A program made the position numbers and the translations under genes. Below the pieces are notes generated by a model. The model searched no databases. It was given only the letters and a program-made list of their open reading frames with translations, and was not told the origin of the DNA. Below are positions 48,232-58,551 of a stretch of 64,000 bases of DNA, in pieces; positions within the stretch are counted from its first letter, which is position 1, and every line of letters begins with the position of its first letter. The DNA is from Anthracocystis setariae (Eukaryota > Basidiomycota > Ustilaginomycetes > Ustilaginales > Ustilaginaceae): the NCBI GenBank assembly GCA_928724745.1, contig CAKMXJ010000001.1, forward strand, positions 186,001 through 250,000, given 5' to 3'.

Positions 48232-51225
48232 CTAGTGGTCGCCGAAGAGGTCTTGGTTCCAGTGTCCACGCGATTTCTTGCGCGAGCTTCGACGTGCTGG
48301 TCGTGGAGATTCGTGAGAATTGGAATGGTCGAGGCTGCTTTGGAATTCGAAGTTGGAATCGTTCGAGTTGTTGTTGTTGTTGTTGTTGGGGGTTTGGCGG
48401 GTGGATAGGTTTGTGCGGGTGTTTTCGAGACGGCGGTTGGTGGAGGAGGAGGAGGAGGAGGAGGAGGAGGAGTTGAGGTTCCATTTGCGAGCGTAGTTGA
48501 TGTTGAGTCGTTTTTCCTGCTTCTTGGTCGGTGTGATTAAGTTTGGCGAGATCAACCGGTACGATGCCAGCCTTGGGTCTACCTTCCTCGTCCCATCATC
48601 GGTGGTGTACGGCATGTCTTCAAACAGCTCGCGCAGGATGGAATCCGAATCATCACCCTTGTCGGATCCAATAACTTTGAACCCCCGCGCGGTTTTGTCC
48701 GATTGACCAAACTTACTCGGCGCACGCACCACCAGCTTGTCCATCCCATCCCCCTCCCCCTCCCCCTCCGCCTCCTCCTCGTTCTCCTCACCATTGGACT
48801 CGTTGGCGTACTCGATCGCAGTGAGCGGGTTGAGCACCTTGACAACACTCCGCGTCCGCGGTGGATGCGGAAACAGATCCCCCCACTTCGCTTTTCTCGC
48901 ATCTTGGTACGGTTGCTTGCCCGTTGCATGACTGATCGTGAAGCGTTCAATGTTGCCCGAAGCACAGCACGCATCCATAGTGACATGGCCACCTTTCTTG
49001 AGAGGCGGCCTGACGAGTCGTGGCCACTCGTACGATTCCAATCGCATCGCAAGCTCGCTCTCAACACTAGGCGCTTCCATCGTAATCACCCGCTCCTCAT
49101 CCTGGCCAACCTGATCCAAGCCACCAGAATCAGGCCAAGAAGAGGCAGACGCGTCGGCCATGGAAGAGCGCACGGAGGCTAGGATCGAGTCGAGCTGTTC
49201 GGGCGTGAGTGGATCCGATCCAGAATCGGGAGATCCGAGCTCAGCCTTCATGGCATCCGGAAGCAGTTTCAGCAGTTCGTCCATCGCTTGTTGGTCGGAC
49301 ATGTCGCTGTTTCCCTCCCCTTCCTCAACATTAGCAGCGGGGCTCGCGTCGTCTGCCGAGGTAACCGCAGCAGAGGGATCCACTTCTTGCAACGTCCTTC
49401 GTTCGTGGATATTCTCCTTGGCAGCACGCAGCCTGTCCAGGATCCCCGTCTTGGTCCGACTCGCCTCCACCGACATCTGCCTCACAAGCGACCCGACCGA
49501 TTCTCCTCCACTCTGCGCCAACCTCCGTCTTGCCTCACGCACCAAGCTCGGCCTCGGCCCACGTCGCACAACCACATAGCTATAATGAACGTTCTCCTCG
49601 ACGCGATCCGAATGTTTGGTCAAGCGCAAGAAACGCGGCGAATGGTACTTGGCGGTAAACCCACACACTTCTTTCGACTTGGCCGGATTGCCCGTATCGA
49701 ATCGAACGCCCACTGCCGACGCCACCGCCGAGCTGATCCAGAATGGATGCAGCCACGGACACGGTTTGTCGTGCGAACACGGAGCAACGACGTGTGCATC
49801 GACACCCTCCTGCTTTCCGAGCTGAAGCAGCTGCGCTCGCGCCGAGGCGATACTGGCGAAACCTCGCGGAGTGGCTTGGTCGATGATCACAATGACCTCG
49901 GCACCCGAATCCCACATAGCCTTCACGGCCTCGAAGCGGTTAGCATCGTTCGTCATTAGACTGAGTGCGAAGGCGGAGAGCGCCAGGCATTCGCCACCGG
50001 AACCGACATCGGCAAGGTCCTTAGCCAGAGGCACAGACTGGAACGTCTTGTCCACCGACGCCATCGCCGATTTGGGTCCGGAAAAGTACTCCATCGCCGA
50101 TTCCTCTTGTTGTTCAGCATCCTCCAATGCTTCACCTTCTTGCGCGGACTCTTGCTCGTAGTACGTGACGCCGTCAACTTCGATCTCTTCTCCGTGATCT
50201 TTGAGCTTGACATCGCGAGTCGCTTTCGCCGGGTCGGCAGGCGAAACATTCGACGCCGAGGCCTGAGCAACCTTCTTACCGCTCTTGAGCAAGTTGGGTC
50301 GGCGATCGTAACCGTAGTACTTCTGAACGGATGTGTGGCTCAAAGGCTCGTTGGCTTGACGAAACACTTGTGCTGCAGCCCAAAGACCTTCACCAGCGGC
50401 ACAGTCAAAGTCGAGCACCTTGTTCGGCGTCCACGTCGGCAGAGCATCATCCAACTCGGGCGAAGTCCCTGAGACGGGACCGGTCGACGCTAACCTCTGT
50501 CGTACTTCCGAGAGCACTGCCAGAATAGCGGCGTACCGATGCGGAGAGACGGTGGCGAGGTGAAGGAGAGACGAGCGCTTGGGTGGGATGTGTGCCGCTT
50601 CTGCGAGGTGTTCTTGTGGATCGGTGAGGTGGGCGAGCTTGAGATGATCGACGCGCAGAAGTTTGGGATCGTTGGAGGCTGCGATGAGTTGCGAGATGGC
50701 CCAAGCAACGTATTCGGGCAGGTAGATGGACGACGTCGATGTTCCAGTCGGCGAGGCATACTCTACATTGATTTGCTCCCCTTTTTGTTGACCGACTTGT
50801 GCTGGCCGAGCTGCTTCTTCTGTAGCCGACAAGGGGAGGGGAGAGGCGTAGGTGGCATATCGACTTGTGCCAAATCTTGCTGCTCTGGATCGTCTTGCCT
50901 GCGACGAACTGAGGTTGAGTTGTAGGAGAGATTCTTCGTATTCCGCCAGGATGTGATGAGATTGATCGGCTCGGTTGGCGTCTTGACGGGCGGTGTACGA
51001 GGGGCCCATGATGGGAGGACCGCCTGCAGCTAGCCTTTCGGATGCTGTGACAGATGCTTCAGCTGCTTTAGTGAGGGCAGCAGCTCGAGAAGAGCTGGGT
51101 GAAGAGGTAGAGGAGACATTGCGTCTGAGTCGAAAGGGAAGAGAGCTAGTGGATGCTGTTGCTTGACGGAACTGCGCTTGCCTCGCCACAGGGAGGAAAC
51201 CTGTGCCACGGAGAATCGCTTTCAT
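48232..51225 (-). CDS. RSM22: Mitoribosomal small-subunit assembly factor Rsm22 (METTL17 family)
   Basis: Intron-less, 997 residues, ATG 51223-51225. It begins with an Arg/Ser-rich mitochondrial presequence (MKAILRGTGFLPVARQ). The methyltransferase-like domain spans about 170-610, with PNKVLDFDCAAGEGLWAA as the SAM-site region. The cysteine motif VAPCSHDKPCPW sits near residue 485, followed by CGFTAKY. In METTL17/Rsm22 these cysteines hold an Fe-S cluster that is needed on the assembling small subunit (family knowledge). The protein is about 370 residues longer than yeast Rsm22, through an acidic linker at about 640-760 and a tail with Asn and Ser homopolymers (48369-48390, 48441-48473). A motif PLKKGGHVTMDACCASGNIERF at about 740-760 belongs to the conserved C-terminal part. 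Confidence 0.92.
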   Translation of the reverse strand: MKAILRGTGFLPVARQAQFRQATASTSSLPFRLRRNVSSTSSPSSSRAAALTKAAEASVTASERLAAGGPPIMGPSYTARQDANRADQSHHILAEYEESLLQLNLSSSQARRSRAARFGTSRYATYASPLPLSATEEAARPAQVGQQKGEQINVEYASPTGTSTSSIYLPEYVAWAISQLIAASNDPKLLRVDHLKLAHLTDPQEHLAEAAHIPPKRSSLLHLATVSPHRYAAILAVLSEVRQRLASTGPVSGTSPELDDALPTWTPNKVLDFDCAAGEGLWAAAQVFRQANEPLSHTSVQKYYGYDRRPNLLKSGKKVAQASASNVSPADPAKATRDVKLKDHGEEIEVDGVTYYEQESAQEGEALEDAEQQEESAMEYFSGPKSAMASVDKTFQSVPLAKDLADVGSGGECLALSAFALSLMTNDANRFEAVKAMWDSGAEVIVIIDQATPRGFASIASARAQLLQLGKQEGVDAHVVAPCSHDKPCPWLHPFWISSAVASAVGVRFDTGNPAKSKEVCGFTAKYHSPRFLRLTKHSDRVEENVHYSYVVVRRGPRPSLVREARRRLAQSGGESVGSLVRQMSVEASRTKTGILDRLRAAKENIHERRTLQEVDPSAAVTSADDASPAANVEEGEGNSDMSDQQAMDELLKLLPDAMKAELGSPDSGSDPLTPEQLDSILASVRSSMADASASSWPDSGGLDQVGQDEERVITMEAPSVESELAMRLESYEWPRLVRPPLKKGGHVTMDACCASGNIERFTISHATGKQPYQDARKAKWGDLFPHPPRTRSVVKVLNPLTAIEYANESNGEENEEEAEGEGEGDGMDKLVVRAPSKFGQSDKTARGFKVIGSDKGDDSDSILRELFEDMPYTTDDGTRKVDPRLASYRLISPNLITPTKKQEKRLNINYARKWNLNSSSSSSSSSSTNRRLENTRTNLSTRQTPNNNNNNNSNDSNFEFQSSLDHSNSHESPRPARRSSRKKSRGHWNQDLFGDH

Positions 51226-51664
51226 GTTTGGCGTTGACTAGCTTTTGGTCGCGCTGGTTGCTTTGATGATATGCAGCCTGTTTAACCTTTCCCCTGTTCT
51301 GCCCTATGGCGATTGTGATGCCTTGAAAGGGGGAGTGCCCGCAAGTGATGAAAGGAACTGGAAAAACCAGCAGCTGTGGATGTGAAAAGAAGATGTTGTT
51401 GTGCTGTAGGATTTTTCGAGGTGGAGGCACAAAAGGAAAGCAAAGAAAAAAAAAAAAGTTGTTCGGCACATGTCGACCAAACTCAGCAGAAAAGAGCGCG
51501 TTGCCAATTGGACCCTGAACTGCCAACTCTTGGCTTGCACACCACATCCGCACCAACTCCTCGGACCATCCTAATCACCACCATCCTCTGTCGTCGACAC
51601 GCTTGCAACATCTCTCGCAAATGCGCCGCCTCTGAACGAGCCACGGCCGATATATTGTGCCAGA
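51226..51664. other. Divergent RSM22/IMA1 promoter
   Basis: 439 bp shared by both genes. An A-run lies at 51446-51457. No other feature is seen. Confidence 0.5.
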
Positions 51665-53584
51665 ATGTGGAGGCTGCTCGCCTGGTTCGGCAACGGAGCA
51701 TCTGGCTATCCTCAAAGAGAGTGCTTCTTCTGTCGCACCACCAGCATCATCTTGCCGCCATACAGACCCAACGCTGCAAGTGGTGATCCAGATACAGCCA
51801 ATGATGCACTGTCACATCCATCCAACGTTGCCTCATCATCGACTTGTACCATCTCTACAGGCACGCCAGCCAATTGGTTTTGTTCAAGCTGCCATTGTCA
51901 GAATGCTGCAAATGAGGATGGCATTCCCATAGAGCAGTATACTCGACCTATGTGGGACGAACAGTGGAATTCTAACCGATCTCAACTGCTCCGACATATG
52001 CGCCCCACTTCCTCCAGCGGTTCTAGGCTGTCGAAACCTTCAGCAGCGACATTGGCACTACTGCTGCCAGGCTCTCTGGACAACGATCGCTTTCGTTTCT
52101 GCCATACATGCCAAACGAACCAGGTTTTGACAGTAAATATGCTTGCCGACTATCTACCGAGCGAGGACGATCCAGAGTATGCAGACAAGCTTGCTCACTT
52201 GCCAGAATACCAAGCTTCCATAGCTGCCCGATACCCATCCGTCTGCACAGTCTGTGCACCCAAGGTACAGGAAACGATCGCAGAGCGTGACCGATTCGCA
52301 CGCAGCTGGAGTCTAGGTCGATGGCTGCACCTCAAGAAGAAGGCTTCCACTACCGATTTGGATGCTGACCCAGAAGAAGGCTCGCGGTCTCCATTCGCCG
52401 AAACTGTTCACTCGCACCCGAAAGGCCCAGCAAGCGGTGAAATAATCGGCAGAGAATCTAGACGATCCATCAAGGCGCTGCGAATGTTCGGGCGTCCTGA
52501 CCCTGGGTCACTATTCAGCAAGGTGCTCTTTCTGCACGTCAACACCGGTATATGGGCCGTATACGTTTGGACTTGCTTGAAGCCTCAAGTGGTTGCATCA
52601 GCGCTAATGGAAGCAGCAAAACGAGTCAAGGCCGAATCTATTTCTGCATTCACTGCAGCTTTGGCCTTGTTTGGCCTTGTCTGTATGCCTTGGCTGCTGA
52701 TGCGCTGTGGCAGAGTTGAGCCTTTGAAGCGCTCAATTGATAAAGCACGGGCGCGCCAGATCCGCATTCAAGTCAGTGGTGTTGACCTCTGGGTTTTTAC
52801 ACAACGCCTGATTCTTGTTGTACGATTGTTTACACTCGTCTCAATTGTAGGAGGCATCTTCAGGCCGGACACATTGGCAAGTCTGCTGCCCTGGATCGAA
52901 TCGACGACGCGCAAGGGGGCGACAGAATTGCTCTGGCTAGCAGCAGCTACGATGCTGATCACCGAGGTCAGTGTGACAGCGTTGGCCGCGTCTCAGCTTA
53001 GACTGCACTCGCCAACTCCACTGAAGCTTGTATCGAATCCTATCACAACCAACGGTGAGGCCGGCCAGCTTTCGGATATCGGGGCTCATCCACTGCTTAC
53101 AAGCCTCAGCTTAGATGAGCAAGCACTCCGATCACATGCTGCTTGCAGTCGGGCCAAGAATCTCGATGCTCTTCTAGGGAGCTCTGATCTTGACGACGGA
53201 TTCTCACCTGCCATGACGCGCGACGCAGACGGCGATGCTGTTATGGAGGATGCTCAGGCATACCCGGCAAGGCGCATGTCCACGGACTCTGATGAAGGCT
53301 GGGAGCACGCGTCACCTCAGCCAACACCTCATCTACAGTGGGTCAAAGCGCCGCAATCGTTCGGTCTGCCGCCTTGTTCGTCCACAGTGCGAACACCACC
53401 TCCTCGCTCAACTGCATACCGCGACTTTCAGCTGGGTCCACAACGCTTCTGGGAACCTCAGACACCCACAGGTCTTGAAGACGTATTTGGGCGTGCAGTC
53501 ACCCTAGATGATGCTCCGCAGCGAAATCCTGACGAGCTCCACGCCAATGGCAGATGGAGCAAATGGTTTGGGTTCTCAAAGTAA
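51665..53584 (+). CDS. IMA1: Inner nuclear membrane protein Ima1 (NET5/SAMP1 family)
   Basis: Intron-less, 639 residues, ATG 51665 to TAA. The N-terminal domain (about 1-240) carries four CxxC pairs: ECFFCR, WFCSSCHC, FCHTCQTNQ and CTVCAPKV. These form the zinc-binding Ima1 N-terminal region. FCHTCQTNQ is the strongest family mark. Four or five transmembrane segments follow between about 280 and 450 (near VLFLHVNTGIWAVYVW, FTAALALFGLVCMPWLL, LVVRLFTLVSIVGGI, LLWLAAATMLITEVSV). The tail is disordered. Family members link heterochromatin or centromeres and microtubule attachment to the nuclear envelope in S. pombe and animals. Confidence 0.9.
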   Translation: MWRLLAWFGNGASGYPQRECFFCRTTSIILPPYRPNAASGDPDTANDALSHPSNVASSSTCTISTGTPANWFCSSCHCQNAANEDGIPIEQYTRPMWDEQWNSNRSQLLRHMRPTSSSGSRLSKPSAATLALLLPGSLDNDRFRFCHTCQTNQVLTVNMLADYLPSEDDPEYADKLAHLPEYQASIAARYPSVCTVCAPKVQETIAERDRFARSWSLGRWLHLKKKASTTDLDADPEEGSRSPFAETVHSHPKGPASGEIIGRESRRSIKALRMFGRPDPGSLFSKVLFLHVNTGIWAVYVWTCLKPQVVASALMEAAKRVKAESISAFTAALALFGLVCMPWLLMRCGRVEPLKRSIDKARARQIRIQVSGVDLWVFTQRLILVVRLFTLVSIVGGIFRPDTLASLLPWIESTTRKGATELLWLAAATMLITEVSVTALAASQLRLHSPTPLKLVSNPITTNGEAGQLSDIGAHPLLTSLSLDEQALRSHAACSRAKNLDALLGSSDLDDGFSPAMTRDADGDAVMEDAQAYPARRMSTDSDEGWEHASPQPTPHLQWVKAPQSFGLPPCSSTVRTPPPRSTAYRDFQLGPQRFWEPQTPTGLEDVFGRAVTLDDAPQRNPDELHANGRWSKWFGFSK

Positions 53585-54187
53585 CACGGATTAATCACAT
53601 TATTAATTCTGTATCGCGTGGGTCGATATAACAAGAGTGGAGGAGTGGAAAAAATTGCAGATCGGCTTTAGCGAACTCGGGTGCGAAGTTTTGGGACTTT
53701 CGGAAAGTAACGGATCGCGCTGCTTTTTGGTTATCTTTAATTTTATGTTGATTGCTTGCTTCTTCTCCATCATGCTTCTCTCGGCCAAGCGTGTTATTAC
53801 GCACCTCTTGGCTGCATTTTGCGTTGAGCTCAAGGACCTCACGGGTTTCCTTGCCTACAATCCAAGTCGTCAGTAGTGCGTTTTTCTCTCTCTTGTGCGG
53901 TTGACAGGCAGACGGGATTGTAACTAAATGCAAGTACTAGAGTAGTAGTGTGAAGCCATGCAAGTGAAACGAGGTTTGCGACTTGCCCGATGAGACAGGC
54001 TTCCGTCAAGTGCGTCGCCCGTTCGACCGACCCACGTCCGGCTAACACTCACACTTGGACCTTGTTGTGCTTTTTTTTGAGTATCTTGGATGACAACTTT
54101 ACCTCCTATCCATCTTGCTACTCTACCTTCATCCACCTCTCCTTCTCACATCCCACTGCACTGTGATCCAAAGACGTACTTTCCAAC
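53585..54187. other. IMA1-FUM1 intergenic region
   Basis: About 600 bp with the IMA1 3' UTR and the upstream (mitochondrial-form) FUM1 promoter. It is C/T-rich before 54188. Nothing else is recognised. Confidence 0.5.
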
Positions 54188-54443
54188 ATGGTCGCTCGCT
54201 CTGTCGCTCTGCGTGCCCTCAGAGTAAGTTTCATCATCATCCCGCGTCATCATGGTCCAGCCGTCACAATTAGCGAGACAAAACAGTGGCTTGCAACCGG
54301 CAGCTGCAACAAGCATCCATAGTCGAGGCAAATTCACAGATACCAAGTGGTGCTATTGTGCTGTGCAACGGCGCAAATTGCGCAAACCAATGCGATGGAC
54401 CGATATTTCTACGCGCGCTGCCATCTTAGTGCCAGAGCTGGCT

Positions 54444-54478
<35 letters not shown>

Positions 54479-56390
54479 TCCGTAGGCAGGCCACCGCCAA
54501 CTCCACCGATTTCCATATACCCCTTACTCGAGCTGCGAGTGGCGGCCATTGTCCAACAGCGATTGACTGCCGAGTTTGGCGTTGCATGGCGTCTGTATCT
54601 GGGCCGCTTGACAAGCCGCTCTCGGCCGAACTCCGAGTACTGCCATCGGAAAGATGCGGAATGCTTTGACACGCACTGGCGAGAGAGCAAGGTCACGCGC
54701 GGTACAGCACCGCTCAGCGTTGGCCCGTTCGCCTCCGCATCTGTCCCGTCTCCGTGCTTCTGTCGGATCTACCATCATTGCGATCATCATCACTGACCTC
54801 TTCTCTACCTTGTCATTTCCCGGTGTCCTACGCTCTCATCCCTCTCTACCAACGCTGCTACTTTGCCTCGGCCTACCACTACCGTTATAGCCATCTGCCC
54901 GAGTCGCTCCTCGCGTCACTGTCGCTTCTGCCACCCCCGCTTTCCGTGGCTTTGCCTCTTCCGCCTTCATCATGTCCCAGCCCAAGTTCCGTTCCGAGAA
55001 GGACACCTTCGGTCCCCTCCAGGTCCCCGCCGACCGTTACTGGGGTGCCCAGACCCAGCGTTCGCTCCAGAACTTCGACATTGGTGGACCCCAGGAGCGC
55101 ATGCCCGAGCCCCTCATCGAGGCCTTTGGTGTCCTCAAGAAGGCCGCTGCCACCGTCAACAAGTCGTTCGGCCTTGACCCCAAGGTGGCTGACGCCATCT
55201 GCCACGCTGCCGACGAGGTGATCGCCGGCAAGCTCCACAGTCACTTCCCCCTCGTTGTCTTCCAGACCGGTTCCGGTACCCAGACCAACATGAACGTCAA
55301 CGAAGTCATCTCCAACCGCGCCATCGAGATCCTCGGCGGTGAGCTCGGCTCCAAGAACCCCGTCCACCCCAACGACCACGTCAACATGAGCCAGTCGTCC
55401 AACGATACCTTCCCTACCGCCATGCACGTCGCCTCGGTCACTCAGATCACAAAGTCGCTCCTCCCCGCCCTGGAGGATCTCCGTGCTGCTCTCGACGCCA
55501 AGCGTGCCGAGTTCGACGACATCATCAAGATCGGTCGTACCCATCTTCAGGATGCTACTCCGCTGACTCTCGGCCAGGAGTTCTCCGGCTACGTCAAGCA
55601 GGTCGAGAACGGCATCGAGCGCGTCAAGGCCGTCATCCCTCGCCTCTCCCAGCTCGCACAGGGTGGTACCGCCGTCGGTACCGGTCTCAACACCTACATC
55701 GGCTTCGACAAGAAGGTGGCTGCCGAGATCTCCAACATCACCGGCCTCAAGTTCCAGACCGCCGAGAACAAGTTCGAAGCGCTCGCTGCCCACGATGCCA
55801 TCGTCGAGGCGAGTGGTGCCTTGAACACTGTTGCCGTGTCGTTCATGAAGATTGCCAACGACATTCGTTACCTTGGATCCGGCCCTCGTTGCGGTCTGGG
55901 TGAGCTCAGCTTGCCGGAGAACGAGCCGGGTTCGTCGATCATGCCCGGTAAGGTGAACCCGACGCAGTGCGAGGCGCTCACCATGGTTGCTGCCCAGGTT
56001 ATGGGCAACAACACCACCATCTCGGTGGCGGGTTCGTACGGTCAGTTCGAGCTCAACGTGTTCAAGCCGGTTCTGGTCAAGAACCTTCTCCAGTCGATTC
56101 GTCTGTTGGCTGATGGCGCTCGTTCCTTCACTAACAACTGCGTCGTCGGCATCCAGGCTAACAGGGATACCATCAACAAGATCCTCAACGAATCGCTCAT
56201 GCTCGCTACCATCCTCAACTCGCATCTCGGCTACGACAACGTCGCCGCCGCGGCTAAGAAGGCTCACAAGGAGGGCACCAAGCTCATCGACGCCACCGTC
56301 GCTCTCGGCTTGATGACCGAGGACGAATTCAAGAAGATCGTAAGACCCGAATTCATGTTGGGCCCTACCGAGTACAAGCCCAAGAACTAA
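54188..56390 (+). CDS. FUM1: Fumarate hydratase, mitochondrial and probably cytosolic forms
   Basis: Proposed CDS join(54188-54223, 54891-56390), 511 residues. Exon 1 codes [12 protein letters not shown] and ends AGA|GTAAGT. The acceptor TTATAG at 54885-54890 joins in frame to 27 codons rich in Arg, Ala and Val ending near [10 protein letters not shown], a classic mitochondrial presequence, then [14 protein letters not shown]. The ATG at 54972 alone gives a complete 472-residue class II fumarase. Signature segments are [31 protein letters not shown] and [16 protein letters not shown] (catalytic Ser loop). It interconverts fumarate and L-malate in the TCA cycle. The cytosolic form acts in fumarate scavenging and the DNA damage response. 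The 667-bp intron contains a CTGG microsatellite (about 54440-54478) and C/T-rich leader-like sequence before 54890. Confidence 0.93.
54440..54478 (+). repeat. CTGG/GGCT tetranucleotide microsatellite in the FUM1 intron
   Basis: About eight perfect GGCT units inside the first intron. Likely polymorphic. Confidence 0.85.
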
Positions 56391-56555
56391 AAGACCCGTT
56401 GTTATCACAGCTGCCCATTCGCTCGTTGAATCCGAGTGTGATGATCAAAATGACATGCTTAGATTTCCTCATGCAGCTTCAGAGGTGATCAGTGCCAGTT
56501 GTGAATGTGAATTGGTGTTGCGGATGGGTACAAATACAGATGCGGCGGTGAGAGG

Positions 56556-58241
56556 TTAATTGCGTTTCTTGCTGGGGCTCCTTTTGCCACCTACGGGGAC
56601 CCGTTTTTGGAGCAGTTTTTTCTTCCTCGCCTGGACCAATTCCTTCTTTTGCTGTTTCTTGACCTGAGTTCTACTTCCAGCCTCACCGTCCGCGGATGAT
56701 GGGATCCCCATCGCAACTCCCTCTGCGTAGTTGGAGTTGAAGAACGTCTGAACCATTGGCTTGATCTCGTCGGCGTTGGTGGTATTGAAATCGATTTCGG
56801 TATTCGCATCCAGCTTGCCCGACCGCCAATGCTGTAGCATGAAATGAGCGGCTGCATCGAGGTCTCGAACATTTCCCTTGCGAAGCGAGCCAGGCGCTTT
56901 GCCTGCAACGTGCCACAGGAGTTGAGCGATGGTGTTGGTGCGTCCTTGCGGATCGTCGCATGTGGAGAGGTAGTCGTCCACGTCGAGCGGAAGGTTGGTG
57001 ATGTAGCTAGGCAGGTTGGAGGTCGAGGCGGTGGCGGGGCGGAGATTGAGACGGTAGAGGAGGTAGTCGGCGAGGGATTGGACGTCGAAGAGCGAGTCTT
57101 TGATGCCGGCTGTGATGGCGAGTTTGATGCCCCTTTCGGCACCGGCTGCACCATGGCCGAGGAAAGGTACCATCACTCCAGGGGTGTCGTATACGTAGAT
57201 CGGAGGGTCTCGAGGTTTCTTCTCATCCCCCTCCCTCTTGTCCTGTCCTTCTTCTTGCTCGGCATCGTGAGTGGGGGAACTGATCATGAACTCGGCACTC
57301 TCCATCTGCTCCTCCTCCTCCTCCTCCTCCTCCTCGACACGTCCCCTTTTCGACCTCCTCCCCAACCTTCTCTCCGTTGCCACCTCAGGCTCTGGTTTAG
57401 TCGGTCCAACCTTGCTGATCCTCACCGTACCCATCAACTTCCTCGTATGTCCTGGCTGGGGCGCAGTACTCACGGCCTTTCCCTTGCCTGTTCCCACCCT
57501 CCTCAACGCATTCAACAAACTGCTCTTGCCCACATTCGGCATACCCAAGATCAACAGCCTCACGCCCTCCTCCGGCGTAGACGTATGTCGAAACGCACCC
57601 GATAATCGCTTCTTGATCCTCCTCTCGGCCTTCTCCGACACCACCCGTTCACTCCCATTCATCGCCTCATCCGCCGCAACCTTCCTCGCCTGCCTCGTCA
57701 CCCAATGTAACACGCGCTTCACATCCGCATCCACCCGGCTATCCACGAACAATACCGTCTGGTTCGGATCGCATTCCCTCATCGCTTCCACTACCGCTTC
57801 CTCCACTCTGGTATCGATGAGATCTCTTTTCAGGTAGACTACGAGACGACGCGAACGCCAGGTGGAGGTGTTGACGATGTGATCGAGTCCCTCGTTTGCC
57901 GTGGGCGCTTTTCGGAGGAGTTTTTCAAACACAGGGTTGATCGATGTGAGAGGTAGACGAGCATCTCGAGCTTCGATGACAAGAGGTGGAGGGTAGCGCG
58001 CAAGAAGGTGTGGCATCGATCGAATCGCTCTAGCCATATGACCTGCATACCAACTCGGCGTCGTCGTTGGTAAGTCAAACGTATCCCGAGGAGTAAACCC
58101 CTCTGACGTCGTCGAAAACTCGCCCACATCCTTCGCCGCCGCCATAGTACAAGAACCTCGTAATACCGATGTTGTCGAATATACCAACCACGACCTTGCA
58201 CATCTCCCCTGACTTACCGCTCGTCCTATCGACATCAACAT
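56556..58241 (-). CDS. MTG1: Mitochondrial GTPase Mtg1 (circularly permuted, YlqF/RbgA family)
   Basis: 561 residues, taking the ATG at 58239-58241 as start; the frame is open 16 codons upstream only from TTG. A second ATG two codons later is also possible. GTPase motifs occur in permuted order: G4-like VYLKRDLID (about 160), G1 GMPNVGKSS (about 240) and G3 VYDTPGV (about 365). Between G1 and G3 lies an unusually long charged insertion with a Glu run coded by GAG repeats (57308-57336). The N-terminus with Arg and Ser fits mitochondrial import. Mtg1 helps mature the mitochondrial large ribosomal subunit. Convergent with FUM1, 165 bp apart. Confidence 0.9.
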   Translation of the reverse strand: MLMSIGRAVSQGRCARSWLVYSTTSVLRGSCTMAAAKDVGEFSTTSEGFTPRDTFDLPTTTPSWYAGHMARAIRSMPHLLARYPPPLVIEARDARLPLTSINPVFEKLLRKAPTANEGLDHIVNTSTWRSRRLVVYLKRDLIDTRVEEAVVEAMRECDPNQTVLFVDSRVDADVKRVLHWVTRQARKVAADEAMNGSERVVSEKAERRIKKRLSGAFRHTSTPEEGVRLLILGMPNVGKSSLLNALRRVGTGKGKAVSTAPQPGHTRKLMGTVRISKVGPTKPEPEVATERRLGRRSKRGRVEEEEEEEEEQMESAEFMISSPTHDAEQEEGQDKREGDEKKPRDPPIYVYDTPGVMVPFLGHGAAGAERGIKLAITAGIKDSLFDVQSLADYLLYRLNLRPATASTSNLPSYITNLPLDVDDYLSTCDDPQGRTNTIAQLLWHVAGKAPGSLRKGNVRDLDAAAHFMLQHWRSGKLDANTEIDFNTTNADEIKPMVQTFFNSNYAEGVAMGIPSSADGEAGSRTQVKKQQKKELVQARKKKLLQKRVPVGGKRSPSKKRN

Positions 58242-58551
58242 CTTCTTGTAGAGTAAATGATGGTGCCAGATATCAATCCAGCAAATCAAGTTCCTAAGCT
58301 AACTCTGTAGCTTTCTTCCTCCACACTTTCAAAAAAAATCCCCACCTCAACTGCCAAAAAAAAAAAAAACCCCGCCCTCACAAACCCCACGCCTCCCTCA
58401 ATACATGCTCACAAAACAAAGACATCGCACAACCGCAAACACTCTCACCCCATCCTCTCCTATCTCTATCTCTAACTGCATGTAGAATTCATTCTGAAAC
58501 TATCGGAAACAAACATACCATACCATCTCGTACAGCTGCCCTAAGCCCAGT
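58242..58551. other. Short region between MTG1 and CAT2
   Basis: 310 bp with A-runs (58331-58338, 58357-58369) between two minus-strand genes. It holds the MTG1 promoter and the CAT2 3' UTR. Confidence 0.5.
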
